From Paraburkholderia ginsengisoli NBRC 100965 (GTDB taxonomy: Bacteria; Pseudomonadota; Gammaproteobacteria; Burkholderiales; Burkholderiaceae), in NCBI RefSeq assembly GCF_000739735.1, contig NZ_BBJF01000022.1:62001-126000 (forward strand): a stretch of 64,000 bases of DNA, in the 5' to 3' direction. Position 1 is the first letter of the stretch. Each line of letters opens with the position of its first letter. The notes under the pieces were generated by a model that saw only the letters and a list, made by a program, of their open reading frames with translations, was not told the origin of the DNA and ran no database searches. This document shows, in pieces, positions 17,739-26,240 of the stretch. Position numbers and translations under genes: made by a program.

Positions 17739-18935
17739 TCACCGCCCGGCCGACGAGGCGGCTGTGGCGGCGCTTTCCGCGATACGGCCGCCGCCGGTCC
17801 GGCGTTGATGCTTAAAGAATTCCCACACCATGGCGCTCGCGTCTGGGCCTTTCGCCGAATGGAACGGCACGGCGTCGTCGCCGCCGCTCCACGCGTGGGC
17901 GAGCCCTTGCACACGGCACAGCCGCACGACGCGCCGCCCACCGCGTACATAATCGCGCGTCACTACGCCGCCCTTGCGCTCTTCGCGGACTTCGCCGACT
18001 TTGCGGGCGCCGTTGGCGTCGACGATCCGGTTCAGGCGGAGGAACTGCTCCGCCAATTGATCGCCATTGACGGGCGCCACGACGTGATCGGCGTCGCCGT
18101 GAATGACAATCGCCGGCATGCCCGGGTAATTGGCCACATCGGTCATTTCGTCGGCGAGCGCGGCCGGCTCGCGACGCGCGCCGCGCCGCATCACGTCCAT
18201 CGCCGCAATGCCCGAGCGGGCCTCGCCGAAAGCGGGGCCGGAATGCAACGCGACGGCGGCAAAATGCTGCGGATATTTGAGTGCGAGCAGCGCCGTCAGG
18301 CCCGCGCCGGCGGAAATCCCGGCGACATACACGCGTTCGCCATCAAAACCGTGCTGCGCGACGAGCGCATCGACCAGCGACACCACGGCACGCGCCTCGG
18401 CCCCGCCGGCGCTTTCGCCCGCGTCGTACCAGTGCCAGCAGCGATGCGAATGCACATGTTTCGATTGCTCCGGATACACGACGGCAAAACCGAAGCGATC
18501 CGCCAGCACGTTCATCCGCGTGCCTTCGGCGAATTCGTCGATCGACTGGGTGCAGCCGTGCAGCATCACGACCAGCGGCATTGCCTCGAGCGCATGTCCC
18601 GACGGGATATACAAGCCGTACTGCAGGTGATTGACGAGCCGTCCCGGCGCGGCAGGCGCGGAATGGAACGAACGCGTCCATGCGCCGCTCGCCCATGCCG
18701 ACGCGCGCGGCCGCACCCGCGACTCGCGCGCATTGGCGCGCGACACCTCGCGCTTCGCCGGCACGCGCAGCGCGGCCGCCGGCTTGGCCGGGCGAACCTT
18801 GCTGGACGGCTTGGCGGTGGCGGGCCGCGCGGGCCATGCCGTCAGGCGCTTGGTGGTTTTTTTGGCGTGCTCGGTCTGGATCGCGAGCAGCCGCTTCAAA
18901 CCGCGCAGCCAGACTTTCGATAGACTTTTTGCCAT
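17739..18935 (-). CDS. PHB depolymerase / feruloyl esterase family protein
   Basis: A 398-aa alpha/beta hydrolase of the poly(3-hydroxybutyrate) depolymerase (esterase PHB) family. The first 95 residues are Arg/Lys/Ala/Pro-rich and of low complexity, without a signal peptide. The catalytic domain starts near GLYIPSGH and shows the oxyanion region VVMLHGCTQS, the nucleophile elbow GISAGAG, an acid Asp in HGDADHVV and the base His in GLAHAWSGG. Without export signals an intracellular role, for example on storage PHB, is plausible. The ATG at 18935 has GAGG ten bases upstream. A TTGTGC/GCACAA palindrome in its upstream region resembles sites of the PHB regulator PhaR. Substrate is unproven. Confidence 0.82.
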   Translation of the reverse strand: MAKSLSKVWLRGLKRLLAIQTEHAKKTTKRLTAWPARPATAKPSSKVRPAKPAAALRVPAKREVSRANARESRVRPRASAWASGAWTRSFHSAPAAPGRLVNHLQYGLYIPSGHALEAMPLVVMLHGCTQSIDEFAEGTRMNVLADRFGFAVVYPEQSKHVHSHRCWHWYDAGESAGGAEARAVVSLVDALVAQHGFDGERVYVAGISAGAGLTALLALKYPQHFAAVALHSGPAFGEARSGIAAMDVMRRGARREPAALADEMTDVANYPGMPAIVIHGDADHVVAPVNGDQLAEQFLRLNRIVDANGARKVGEVREERKGGVVTRDYVRGGRRVVRLCRVQGLAHAWSGGDDAVPFHSAKGPDASAMVWEFFKHQRRTGGGRIAESAATAASSAGR

Positions 18936-19301
18936 CGGCGGAAAACCTCGCAAAAAGGGACAGGATTCGCTCGACAAAACCTCGAACGATATTTCGTTGT
19001 GCAATGCACAATAACACCAATCCTCATGCGATGCTGGAGTCCGGCGACACCCGCCAAGGTCGAATTTCCTCGCGGCGAACCTCGACTGCGGGCCGGCGTC
19101 GAATTGCTGCCACGCCTGTTGGGCGCCTAACGTTCGGCGGTCAGATGCGCGACGCGCGGCAAGACCGCGATGCAGCACCCGTCTATACTGGCGGCTAAAT
19201 CAATTGATCTGCGGGCTGGCGCCGCCTCGGCGTTTCGCGCCGTTCGCGCGTCGATTTGTCCCACTGACCCGATTTTACGCGGCCTCCGCCGCACTCCTGC
19301 C
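18936..19301. other. 366-bp divergent intergenic region (esterase/PAP2)
   Basis: This region separates the divergent PHB-depolymerase-family and PAP2 genes. It holds the 15-bp palindrome at 18997-19011 described separately. I see no open reading frame with a ribosome site and no RNA gene; in-frame extensions of both flanking genes run through it but look non-conserved in composition. Confidence 0.5.
18997..19011. promoter_or_regulatory. Candidate PhaR-type operator
   Basis: A perfect palindrome TTGTGC-AAT-GCACAA lies 61 bases upstream of the esterase ATG. TGC/GCA-containing palindromes of this kind are the recognition sites of the PHB-responsive repressor PhaR in beta-proteobacteria. The match is from memory of the motif, not from a matrix scan. 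Confidence 0.5.
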
Positions 19302-20003
19302 ATGCCCGATTTACCTCTTCATCTGTGGTATTCGATCACCAGTCTGGGCGGTGCCGGCATGACGCTGCCGCTCGCGTTCGCCATCGCGCTCTGGCTTGGG
19401 CTCGGCTACACGTGGCGGCTGGCGGCGGGCTGGCTGTTGCTGCTCGGCGCGGCGATCGGCGTGGTGACCGTGACCAAGCTGGCGTTCCTCGGCTGGGGTG
19501 TCGGCGTGCGCGAACTGAATTTCACCGGCGTCAGCGGCCACGCGATGCTCTCCACCGCCGTCTATCCGGTCGTCCTGTTCCTCATGCTGCTGCCCGCGCG
19601 CCCCGCGATCCGGCTGATCGGCGTCGTACTGGGACTGGCTGCCGGAATCGCGGTGGGTCTGTCGCGGGTCGTGCTGAGTGCTCACTCGCCGTCCGAGGCC
19701 GTCACCGGCTGTATGGTCGGCGCGCTGGCCGCGCTGGTGTTCGTGCGCATCGCGTGGAATGCCGAGCCGGGCCGTCTGTCGGCATTGCCGGTCGCACTCA
19801 GCATGCTGGCGCTGGCCGTGCTGATGCACGGCGTGCACGTGCCGACGCAGCGCTGGGTCACGCATATCGCGCTGAAGGTGTCCGGGCACGACCGGCCGTT
19901 CATCCGCGCCAAGTGGAGGTCCATCCGCGATCCGCGCCCGGCCACCGCGCCGCTCTCGCAAACGCTCAACACGCTCGCGCCGCCGCGTGAGCCCCGCGTC
20001 TGA
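19302..20003 (+). CDS. PAP2-superfamily membrane phosphatase
   Basis: A 233-aa integral membrane protein with about six hydrophobic segments. The PAP2 phosphatase motifs 2 and 3 are visible as SGHAM and SRVVLSAHSPSEA; the last motif has Glu where many members have Asp. Such enzymes dephosphorylate lipid phosphates, for example undecaprenyl pyrophosphate or phosphatidic acid, on the periplasmic side. The C-terminus ends in a soluble Pro/Arg-rich tail of about 35 residues. The ATG at 19302 gives the natural N-terminus MPDLPLHLWYSITS; upstream in-frame starts would add 44 residues without membrane character. Confidence 0.8.
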   Translation: MPDLPLHLWYSITSLGGAGMTLPLAFAIALWLGLGYTWRLAAGWLLLLGAAIGVVTVTKLAFLGWGVGVRELNFTGVSGHAMLSTAVYPVVLFLMLLPARPAIRLIGVVLGLAAGIAVGLSRVVLSAHSPSEAVTGCMVGALAALVFVRIAWNAEPGRLSALPVALSMLALAVLMHGVHVPTQRWVTHIALKVSGHDRPFIRAKWRSIRDPRPATAPLSQTLNTLAPPREPRV

Positions 20004-20061
20004 GCGCGCCCCTGCCGCTTCACAAAATGCGTTAAGCGCGTGACGAATCGTTGTCGCGAGT

Positions 20062-20089
20062 ACCGTTATATCCTTTCGCATATTACGAT
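20062..20089 (+). promoter_or_regulatory. ModE-type operator upstream of modA
   Basis: CGTTATAT (20064-20071) and ATATTACG (20080-20087) form an inverted repeat with 7 of 8 positions matching and an 8-base spacer. This closely follows the known ModE box (CGTTATAT-spacer-ATATAACG). It lies 50 bases before the modA ATG, where molybdate-bound ModE would repress transcription. Confidence 0.85.
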
Positions 20090-20136
20090 AGCGTTTTAAT
20101 CCACCGATCCGGTCCGCGCCGGACATCCACGTCTCC

Positions 20137-20910
20137 ATGACATTCGCCCGCCGCTTTCTGAAACACGCGCTGTGCGTTGCCAGCGCCGTCTCCGTCGCGA
20201 TCAGCGCCAACGCCCGCGCCGACGAACTGGTGGTCTCCGCCGCCGCCAGCCTGACCAACGCGTTCAAGGCGGTCAGCGAAGTCTTCGAGCAGCAGCATCC
20301 GGGCACGAAGGTGTTGCTGAACTTCGGCGCCTCCGACGTGCTGATGCAGCAGATCGTCAAAGGCGCGCCCGCCGACGTGTTCGCGTCCGCGGATCAGAAA
20401 GCGATGGACAACGCCGCCGCGGAAAAAGTGATCGTGCCGGCCACGCGCCGCGACTTCGCGGCCAACTCGCTGGTACTGATCGTGCCGGCCGACAGCCACT
20501 TTGCGCCGGCCGCGCTGAACGATCTGACCGCCGCGAACGTGAAGCGGATCGCGTTCGGCGATCCGGCCTCCGTGCCGGTCGGCCGCTATACGCAGGGCGC
20601 GTTGCAGGCCGCCGGCGTGTGGGATGCGGTGAGTGCGAAAGCCGTGCTGGCGTCGAACGTGCGTCAAAGCCTCGACTATGTGGCGCGCGGCGAAGTCGAC
20701 GCGGGCTTCGTGTTCGGCACCGACGCCGCGATCATGCCCGGCAAGGTCAAGGTCGCGCTGAGCGTGCCGACGCAAACGCCGGTCACCTATCCGATCGCGC
20801 AAGTCGAAGGCAGCCGCCACGCGGCCGATGCCCAGGCCTTCATCGACTTCGTGCTGTCGCCGGCCGGTCAGAGCGTGCTGGCGAAGTACGGCTTCAGGCC
20901 CGCCCATTAA
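20137..20910 (+). CDS. modA: Molybdate ABC transporter, periplasmic binding protein
   Basis: A 257-aa periplasmic molybdate (and tungstate) receptor. A signal peptide is visible up to about residue 28 (ending ISANARA-DE). The mature protein begins LVVSAAASLTNAFKAV, the typical ModA start whose Ser residues help bind the oxyanion, and includes NFGASDVLMQQI, GAPADVFASAD and the GEVDAGFVFGTDA region. It is the first gene of a modABC operon controlled by the ModE box just upstream. Confidence 0.96.
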   Translation: MTFARRFLKHALCVASAVSVAISANARADELVVSAAASLTNAFKAVSEVFEQQHPGTKVLLNFGASDVLMQQIVKGAPADVFASADQKAMDNAAAEKVIVPATRRDFAANSLVLIVPADSHFAPAALNDLTAANVKRIAFGDPASVPVGRYTQGALQAAGVWDAVSAKAVLASNVRQSLDYVARGEVDAGFVFGTDAAIMPGKVKVALSVPTQTPVTYPIAQVEGSRHAADAQAFIDFVLSPAGQSVLAKYGFRPAH

Positions 20911-20931
20911 TCTCACCGGACACGCGCGCTC

Positions 20932-21606
20932 ATGCAACAGGTCTGGATTCCGCTCCTGCTGTCTTTGAAAGTGGCGGGCTGGGCCACCGCGCTCAATCTG
21001 GTGTTCGGCGTCGCCGCGGCCTTCGGTTTATCGCGCTGGCGCTCGGGCGTGCGCGACGTGATCGATTCGCTGCTGATGCTGCCGCTCGTGTTGCCGCCCA
21101 CCGTGCTCGGCTATTACCTGCTCGTGCTGCTCGGACGACGTGGCGTGATCGGCGCGTGGCTCGACCGCTTCGACATCCAGCTGGTGTTCACGTGGCAGGG
21201 GGCGGTGATCGCGTCGACGGTCGTGGCGTTTCCGCTCGTGCTGAAGTCGGCGCGCGCCGCGTTCGAGTCTGTCGATCCGCAACTCGAACGCGCCGCGCGC
21301 ACGCTCGGCGTCAGCGAAACGGCGGTGTTTTTTCGCGTGACGCTGCCGCTCGCCGCGCGCGGCATTCTCGCCGGCGGCCTGCTGGCGTTCGCGCGCGCGC
21401 TCGGCGAATTCGGCGCAACGCTGATGATCGCGGGCAACTTGCCGGGGCGCACGCAGACGCTGTCGGTGGCGGTGTATTCGGCCGTGCAAGCCGGCGACGA
21501 CGGCACCGCGAATTTCCTCGTGCTCGTGACCTCGGTGACGTGCGTCGTGATCCTGTTGCTCGCGGGCCGCCTGGTGCCGCAGCACACGCTTCTGAGTTCG
21601 CGCTGA
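20932..21606 (+). CDS. modB: Molybdate ABC transporter, permease
   Basis: A 224-aa inner-membrane permease with about five transmembrane segments. The EAA-type loop that contacts ModC is visible around ERAARTLGVSETAVFFRVT and LPLAARGILAGG, followed by ARALGEFGATLMIAGN, a hallmark of ModB. The start is 21 bases after modA and the stop is one base before modC, so the three genes are one operon. Confidence 0.95.
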   Translation: MQQVWIPLLLSLKVAGWATALNLVFGVAAAFGLSRWRSGVRDVIDSLLMLPLVLPPTVLGYYLLVLLGRRGVIGAWLDRFDIQLVFTWQGAVIASTVVAFPLVLKSARAAFESVDPQLERAARTLGVSETAVFFRVTLPLAARGILAGGLLAFARALGEFGATLMIAGNLPGRTQTLSVAVYSAVQAGDDGTANFLVLVTSVTCVVILLLAGRLVPQHTLLSSR

Positions 21607-21607
21607 C

Positions 21608-22309
21608 ATGCCGCTCGCCGTCGACATCCGCAAGACCTTCGAGAGCGCCGAGCGCCGCTTCACGCTCGACGTGTCGTTCCGGGCGACCACCCAGCGCGTG
21701 GTGCTGTTCGGACCATCGGGCGCGGGCAAGAGCCTGACCTTGCAGGCGATCGCGGGGCTGCTGCGTCCCGACGAAGGCGCGATCACACTGCATGGCGATG
21801 CGCTGTTCGACAGCGCGCGCGGCGTCGATCTGAAACCGCAAGCACGCAAGATCGCCTACCTGTTTCAGGACTACGCGCTGTTTCCGCATCTGAACGTGCG
21901 CCAGAACATCGGCTTCGGCTTGCGGCAGGGCTGGCTCAATCCGCGCGCGCGGCATGCGCATCCGCAGGTCGACTACTGGCTCGACGCGCTGGAGCTGAAA
22001 AGCGTCGCGGGCAATCATCCGGTGCAGTTGTCGGGTGGACAGAAGCAGCGCGTGGCGCTGGCGCGGGCGCTGGTTGCGCAACCGCGCCTGCTGTTGCTGG
22101 ACGAGCCCTTTTCCGCGCTCGACAGCGCGCTGCGCCAGCGCATGCGGCGCGAGCTGTCGGACCTGCAAACGCGGCTCGATATTCCGATGGTGTTGATCAC
22201 GCACGACCCCGACGACGTCGCCGCATTCGGCGATCAGGTCGTGCAAGTCAGCGACGGCTGCGTGCGCGAGAATCATCCGTTTGCGGGTTACGCGCGTAGC
22301 GAGCCTTGA
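21608..22309 (+). CDS. modC: Molybdate ABC transporter, ATP-binding protein (short form)
   Basis: A 233-aa ATPase with Walker A GPSGAGKS, the ABC signature LSGGQKQR, Walker B LLLLDEP and the H-loop LITHDPDD. It is much shorter than E. coli ModC (about 350 aa) because the C-terminal Mop/TOBE regulatory domain is missing; the reading frame simply stops after the ATPase domain, with no sign of a frameshift. Regulation by bound molybdate through this subunit is therefore unlikely. Confidence 0.94.
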   Translation: MPLAVDIRKTFESAERRFTLDVSFRATTQRVVLFGPSGAGKSLTLQAIAGLLRPDEGAITLHGDALFDSARGVDLKPQARKIAYLFQDYALFPHLNVRQNIGFGLRQGWLNPRARHAHPQVDYWLDALELKSVAGNHPVQLSGGQKQRVALARALVAQPRLLLLDEPFSALDSALRQRMRRELSDLQTRLDIPMVLITHDPDDVAAFGDQVVQVSDGCVRENHPFAGYARSEP

Positions 22310-22396
22310 TTCAGCCAGGGACGCGGCGCCGGCCGGCGTCCATTTGCGCGGCTCGCGCCGTCTGTGTCGCTTACGCCGCTCGCGGCTTTGCGGCTC

Positions 22397-23233
22397 TCAA
22401 TCCTTCACTCCAAGTATCACGCTCGACGCCTTGAACGCCGCAACGGCATTCGAGCCTTCCGCGAAACCGAGCGCGTCGACGCTTTCATTCGTGACGACCG
22501 CCGTAATGACCGCGCCACCTTCGAGCGCAAGCGACACCTCCGCATTCACCGCGCCGCGCTTCACGCTCTGCACGACGCCGTGCAACTGATTGCGCGCCGA
22601 CAGCTTGAGCGGCGCGCCGCTTTCATCTTCGACGAGCAGCACGACCCACGACGCCTTGATCAACGCGAACGCCGCGACGCCTTCGGCCAGACCCAGCGTC
22701 TCGGTGCTCTCATGCGTGAGCACGGCGACGATCGTGTGAGCGCCGGGCAGCGCCAGCGACACTTCGTCGTTGACCGTGCCGCGCGTGATCGCCGACACCG
22801 TGCCATAGAACTGATTGCGCGCGCTCGTCTTCACGCCGATGCGGCCGATCAGATCCCAATCCGTCGCGAAACCGTCGATCGCCGCGCCCGCGCGTTCGAG
22901 AAAGCGCCGATGCTCGCGTTCGACCGCGCGAAACGTCTCGATCAGCTTCACCGCACGCGGCGTGAGCGTGGTGCCGCCACCGCCCTTGCCGCCGGTCAGG
23001 CGCACGACGAGCGGCTCGCCGGCGAGGTTGTTCATCGTGTCGACGGCATCCCACGCGCCTTTGTAGCTCATGCTGACGGCTTTCGCCGCACTGGTGATCG
23101 AACCGGTTTCGCCGATCGCTGCGAGCAGCGCGATTCGCGACGCGCCGCCGAGCGTTTGCGCGCCGGCCTGAAACCAGACGGAGCCGCCGAGTTCGAGAGA
23201 TTCGTGACGAGGATCGGTGCGGTCGGATGTCAT
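22397..23233 (-). CDS. modE: ModE, molybdate-responsive transcriptional regulator
   Basis: A 278-aa regulator with an N-terminal winged helix (GSITSAAKAVSMSYKGAWDAVDTMN) and two C-terminal Mop domains, each with the signature SARNQF/L-GTV or GVV followed by VNDEVSLAL or VNAEVSLAL. Molybdate binding allows it to repress modABC at the box at 20062-20089. It is encoded convergently, downstream of modC, instead of next to the operator. The ATG at 23233 gives the family's usual length; upstream in-frame sequence is unlike ModE. Confidence 0.95.
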   Translation of the reverse strand: MTSDRTDPRHESLELGGSVWFQAGAQTLGGASRIALLAAIGETGSITSAAKAVSMSYKGAWDAVDTMNNLAGEPLVVRLTGGKGGGGTTLTPRAVKLIETFRAVEREHRRFLERAGAAIDGFATDWDLIGRIGVKTSARNQFYGTVSAITRGTVNDEVSLALPGAHTIVAVLTHESTETLGLAEGVAAFALIKASWVVLLVEDESGAPLKLSARNQLHGVVQSVKRGAVNAEVSLALEGGAVITAVVTNESVDALGFAEGSNAVAAFKASSVILGVKD

Positions 23234-23450
23234 GGCGGAAAGCGGTGAAGGGTCCGGGAAAAGGCGGCAAATCATTATAGCCACGCACACGTGCGCCACC
23301 GCCTGCGCGGCTGACGCCTCGCGCATGGCCGGCCGCGAAAACGGATAGATGGGATACTTTGCGCTCGACGTTTCGACCACGCCGCCCTTCACGTTTTTCG
23401 GCACGGCACACCTCGGCCCGCTCGCCGCAACTTCCACAAGGAGCCACTCA

Positions 23451-24245
23451 GTGAACATCGATCTATCGGGCAAGACCGCGATTGTCAGCGCATCCACGGC
23501 GGGCATCGGCCTCGCTATCGCAACCGGCATTGCCGCGTCAGGCGCACTGACGATCGTCAACGGACGCAAGCAGGACGCGGTGGACCGCGCGCTCGACAGC
23601 ATTCGTAAGACAGCGCCGCAAGCGAAACTCCAAGGCTTCGCCGCCGACCTCGGCACGCGCGAGGGCTGCGATGCGCTCGCGCAAGCCGTGCCGCAAGCGG
23701 ACATCCTGGTGAACAGCCTCGGCATCTTCGGACCCGGCGACCTGTTCAGCACCGGCGACGACGACTGGGAGCGCTACTTCCAGGTCAACGTGATGTCGGG
23801 CGTGCGGCTCACGCGCCACTACCTGAACGGGATGATGGCGCGCAAGTGGGGCCGCGTGGTGTTCATCTCGTCGGAGTCGGCGCTGAATATTCCGCCGGAC
23901 ATGCTCGCGTACGGCTTCTCGAAGACCGCGCAGTTGAGCATTGCGCGCGGCATCGCCAAACAGGCGGCCGGCAGCGGCGTCACCGTGAATTCCGTGTTGC
24001 CGGGACCGACGCTGTCGGACGGCTTCCGCGCGATGGTCGAAGACACCGCGAAGGAGCAAGGCAAAAGCGTCGAACAGGTCGCCACCGAGTTCGTGCGCGA
24101 GCATCGCAGCAGCTCGATCATCCAGCGCGCGGCCACCACCGAGGAAGTGGCGAACATGGTCGTCTACGTCTGCTCGCCGCAAGCGTCGGCGACGACGGGC
24201 GCGGCGCTGCGCGTGGACGGCGGGGTGATCGATACGATTGCATGA
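23451..24245 (+). CDS. Short-chain dehydrogenase/reductase (SDR)
   Basis: A 264-aa classical SDR. The cofactor site reads TAIVSASTAGIG, a variant of TGxxxGIG, and NSLG stands in for the NNAG motif. The catalytic Ser lies in FISSES and the Tyr-Lys pair in YGFSK. An NADP(H)-dependent oxidoreductase is likely; the substrate cannot be deduced. GTG at 23451 is the start: AAGGAG lies eight bases before it, while the longer in-frame ATG at 23349 has no ribosome site. It is monocistronic, divergent from modE. Confidence 0.88.
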   Translation: MNIDLSGKTAIVSASTAGIGLAIATGIAASGALTIVNGRKQDAVDRALDSIRKTAPQAKLQGFAADLGTREGCDALAQAVPQADILVNSLGIFGPGDLFSTGDDDWERYFQVNVMSGVRLTRHYLNGMMARKWGRVVFISSESALNIPPDMLAYGFSKTAQLSIARGIAKQAAGSGVTVNSVLPGPTLSDGFRAMVEDTAKEQGKSVEQVATEFVREHRSSSIIQRAATTEEVANMVVYVCSPQASATTGAALRVDGGVIDTIA

Positions 24246-24350
24246 TGACGGCCTCAGCGGATAGCCATAAGCGCAGGGCCCGAACAATCGCCTGAGCGCG
24301 CACGCATCCGACGCGAACCCGAGGCAGCCACGGGATCGGCACGTCAGGCT

Positions 24351-24377
24351 TAAGAAGCGGCCCCTGACTGCCGTTAT
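24351..24377 (+). promoter_or_regulatory. Candidate sigma-28 (FliA) promoter of the chemoreceptor gene
   Basis: TAAGAAGC (24351-24358), 11 bases, then GCCGTTAT (24370-24377). The consensus for flagellar sigma-28 is TAAAGTTT-N11-GCCGATAA, so the spacing is exact and the -10 half is close. It would start a leader of about 55 bases before the chemoreceptor ATG. Confidence 0.5.
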
Positions 24378-24443
24378 CCCGGACTCACGTCCGACCCCGT
24401 GAGGTCGGCGTCTTCATGTTCCGTTCGAGAGACTTAATCCAAG

Positions 24444-26141
24444 ATGCAATGGCTTTCCAATCTCAAGCTTAGCCACAAGCTTGTGGGCTCGTTGATGCTG
24501 TGCGCGCTCGTTACCGCCGTCGTCGGCACGGTGGGTGTACTCAAGGTGCGCGCCGTCGCGACGATGCAGACCGAAATGTACGAACGCGAATTCGTTCCGG
24601 TGCGCCAGGACGGCACCGCCGCGTGGCAAGCCGCTTCGCATTTCCGCCGACTGTATTCGTACATCCTGAACGCCGATGCTGCCGGCCGGGCCGACACGGT
24701 CAGACTGAACCACGGCGGCGAAGCGTCGATCCTCGCCGCGTTCGACTACGAACGCACGCACGCGACCACCGATGCGCAAAAACAGCTGCTCGGCGATTTC
24801 GACGCCACGTGGCCCGCCTACATGAAGTCGGTCGAAAAGGTCGAAGCGCTCGCCGACCAGGGCGACCAGACCGGCGCGCTGGCCGAGTTGAAAGCCACCA
24901 CCGACCCGCTGCACGTCAAGCTGCGCACGCTGATGATCAAGTTGTCCGACGTGCGTGACGAACTCGCGAAGCAGCGCGTCGCGCAAGGCACCACGCTGGT
25001 CGCATCGGTGACGTGGTGGATCGCGATCTGCGCGCTCGCCGGCGTGGCGGTTGCGATCGGCCTCGGGCTCGTGGTGACACGTGCGGTCGTGCAGCAGATC
25101 GGCGGCGAACCGGCGGCGGTCGCGCAGGTCGTCGAACAGATTGCCGGCGGCGATCTGAGCAAACCCGTCGACGCTCGCGGCGCGGACCGGCGCAGCATCC
25201 TGGTCGCGGTCGCGCGCATGCAGGAGCGTCTCGCGACGACCATCGGCTCGATTCGCGAAAGTGCCGAGTCGGTCAGCGTGGCGTCGAAACAGATTGCCAG
25301 CGGCAACCTCGACCTGTCCGCGCGGACCGAAGAGCAGGCGGCGTCGCTCGAACAGACCGCGTCCAGCATGCTGGAACTGACGCAAACCGTCAGCCAGAAC
25401 AGCGACAACGCGCGCAATGCGAATACCCTCGCGCTGAAAGCGGCCAGCGTCGTCGACATGGGCAATACCGCCGTCGAAGGGATGGTGCAGACCATCGGGC
25501 AGATTAGCGGCAGTTCGACGAAAATCTCCGAGATCACCGGCGTGATCGAAGGCATCGCGTTTCAGACCAACATCCTGGCGCTGAACGCGGCGGTCGAGGC
25601 CGCGCGCGCCGGTGAGCAGGGCCGGGGGTTTGCAGTGGTCGCGAGCGAAGTGCGCAGCCTCGCGCAACGCTCGGCGAGCGCGGCCAAGGAGATCAAGGAA
25701 ATGATCTCGACGTCGGTTGCAACGATTCAGGGCGGCACGCAGCAGGCTTCGGAAGTCAGCACGACGATGGCCGACATCAAGGAAGCGATTCGGCGCGTGT
25801 CGGATATCGTCGGCGAGATCGCCACGGCCTCCGAGGAACAGACCCGCAGCATCCAGCAGGTTAGCCAGGCCGTGACGCAGATGGATGAGACCACGCAGCA
25901 AAATGCTGCTCTCGTCGAAGAGGCTGCGGCGGCGGCACAATCGCTCGACGCGCAGGCAGACAAGATGAAGCAGACGGTGTCGGTGTTCCGCATCGGTGAC
26001 ATGGCAAGTTCCGGCGCCATCGCGAAGCCCGCGATGCGGGCCGCGCTGCCGAAGGCTGTTGTCGCGGTGTCGCCGAAGGCTGTGGTCGCGGAGCCTAAGC
26101 GCGCGGTCGCAACTGCGGATAGCGACTGGGACACGTTCTAG
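24444..26141 (+). CDS. Methyl-accepting chemotaxis protein with C-terminal pentapeptide-like tail
   Basis: A 565-aa transmembrane chemoreceptor. A first membrane helix (about 11-32) is followed by a periplasmic four-helix-bundle type sensor domain (about 35-190), a second membrane helix (about 193-215), a HAMP domain, and a long coiled-coil signalling domain whose hairpin tip reads GIAFQTNILALNAAVEAARAG. Paired Gln/Glu-rich heptads such as TEEQAASLEQTAS are likely methylation sites. The protein ends in DSDWDTF, similar to the NWETF tail that tethers CheR and CheB in enteric receptors. The ligand is unknown. No che or fli genes are nearby, so this is a dispersed receptor gene. Confidence 0.93.
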   Translation: MQWLSNLKLSHKLVGSLMLCALVTAVVGTVGVLKVRAVATMQTEMYEREFVPVRQDGTAAWQAASHFRRLYSYILNADAAGRADTVRLNHGGEASILAAFDYERTHATTDAQKQLLGDFDATWPAYMKSVEKVEALADQGDQTGALAELKATTDPLHVKLRTLMIKLSDVRDELAKQRVAQGTTLVASVTWWIAICALAGVAVAIGLGLVVTRAVVQQIGGEPAAVAQVVEQIAGGDLSKPVDARGADRRSILVAVARMQERLATTIGSIRESAESVSVASKQIASGNLDLSARTEEQAASLEQTASSMLELTQTVSQNSDNARNANTLALKAASVVDMGNTAVEGMVQTIGQISGSSTKISEITGVIEGIAFQTNILALNAAVEAARAGEQGRGFAVVASEVRSLAQRSASAAKEIKEMISTSVATIQGGTQQASEVSTTMADIKEAIRRVSDIVGEIATASEEQTRSIQQVSQAVTQMDETTQQNAALVEEAAAAAQSLDAQADKMKQTVSVFRIGDMASSGAIAKPAMRAALPKAVVAVSPKAVVAEPKRAVATADSDWDTF

Positions 26142-26162
26142 TCTTCGGTTTTGGCGTCTGTC

Positions 26163-26185
26163 ACACCGCGTGCGGCTCGCGGTGT
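26163..26185 (+). terminator. Hairpin after the chemoreceptor gene
   Basis: An 8-bp perfect stem ACACCGCG/CGCGGTGT with a 7-base loop lies 22 bases after the stop. No T-run follows, so termination efficiency is doubtful. Confidence 0.4.
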
Positions 26186-26240
26186 CCAGACTTTCGGTTG
26201 GGGCGATGTTTCCCGCCCCGCCGCGCAACACAGCCTCGCG

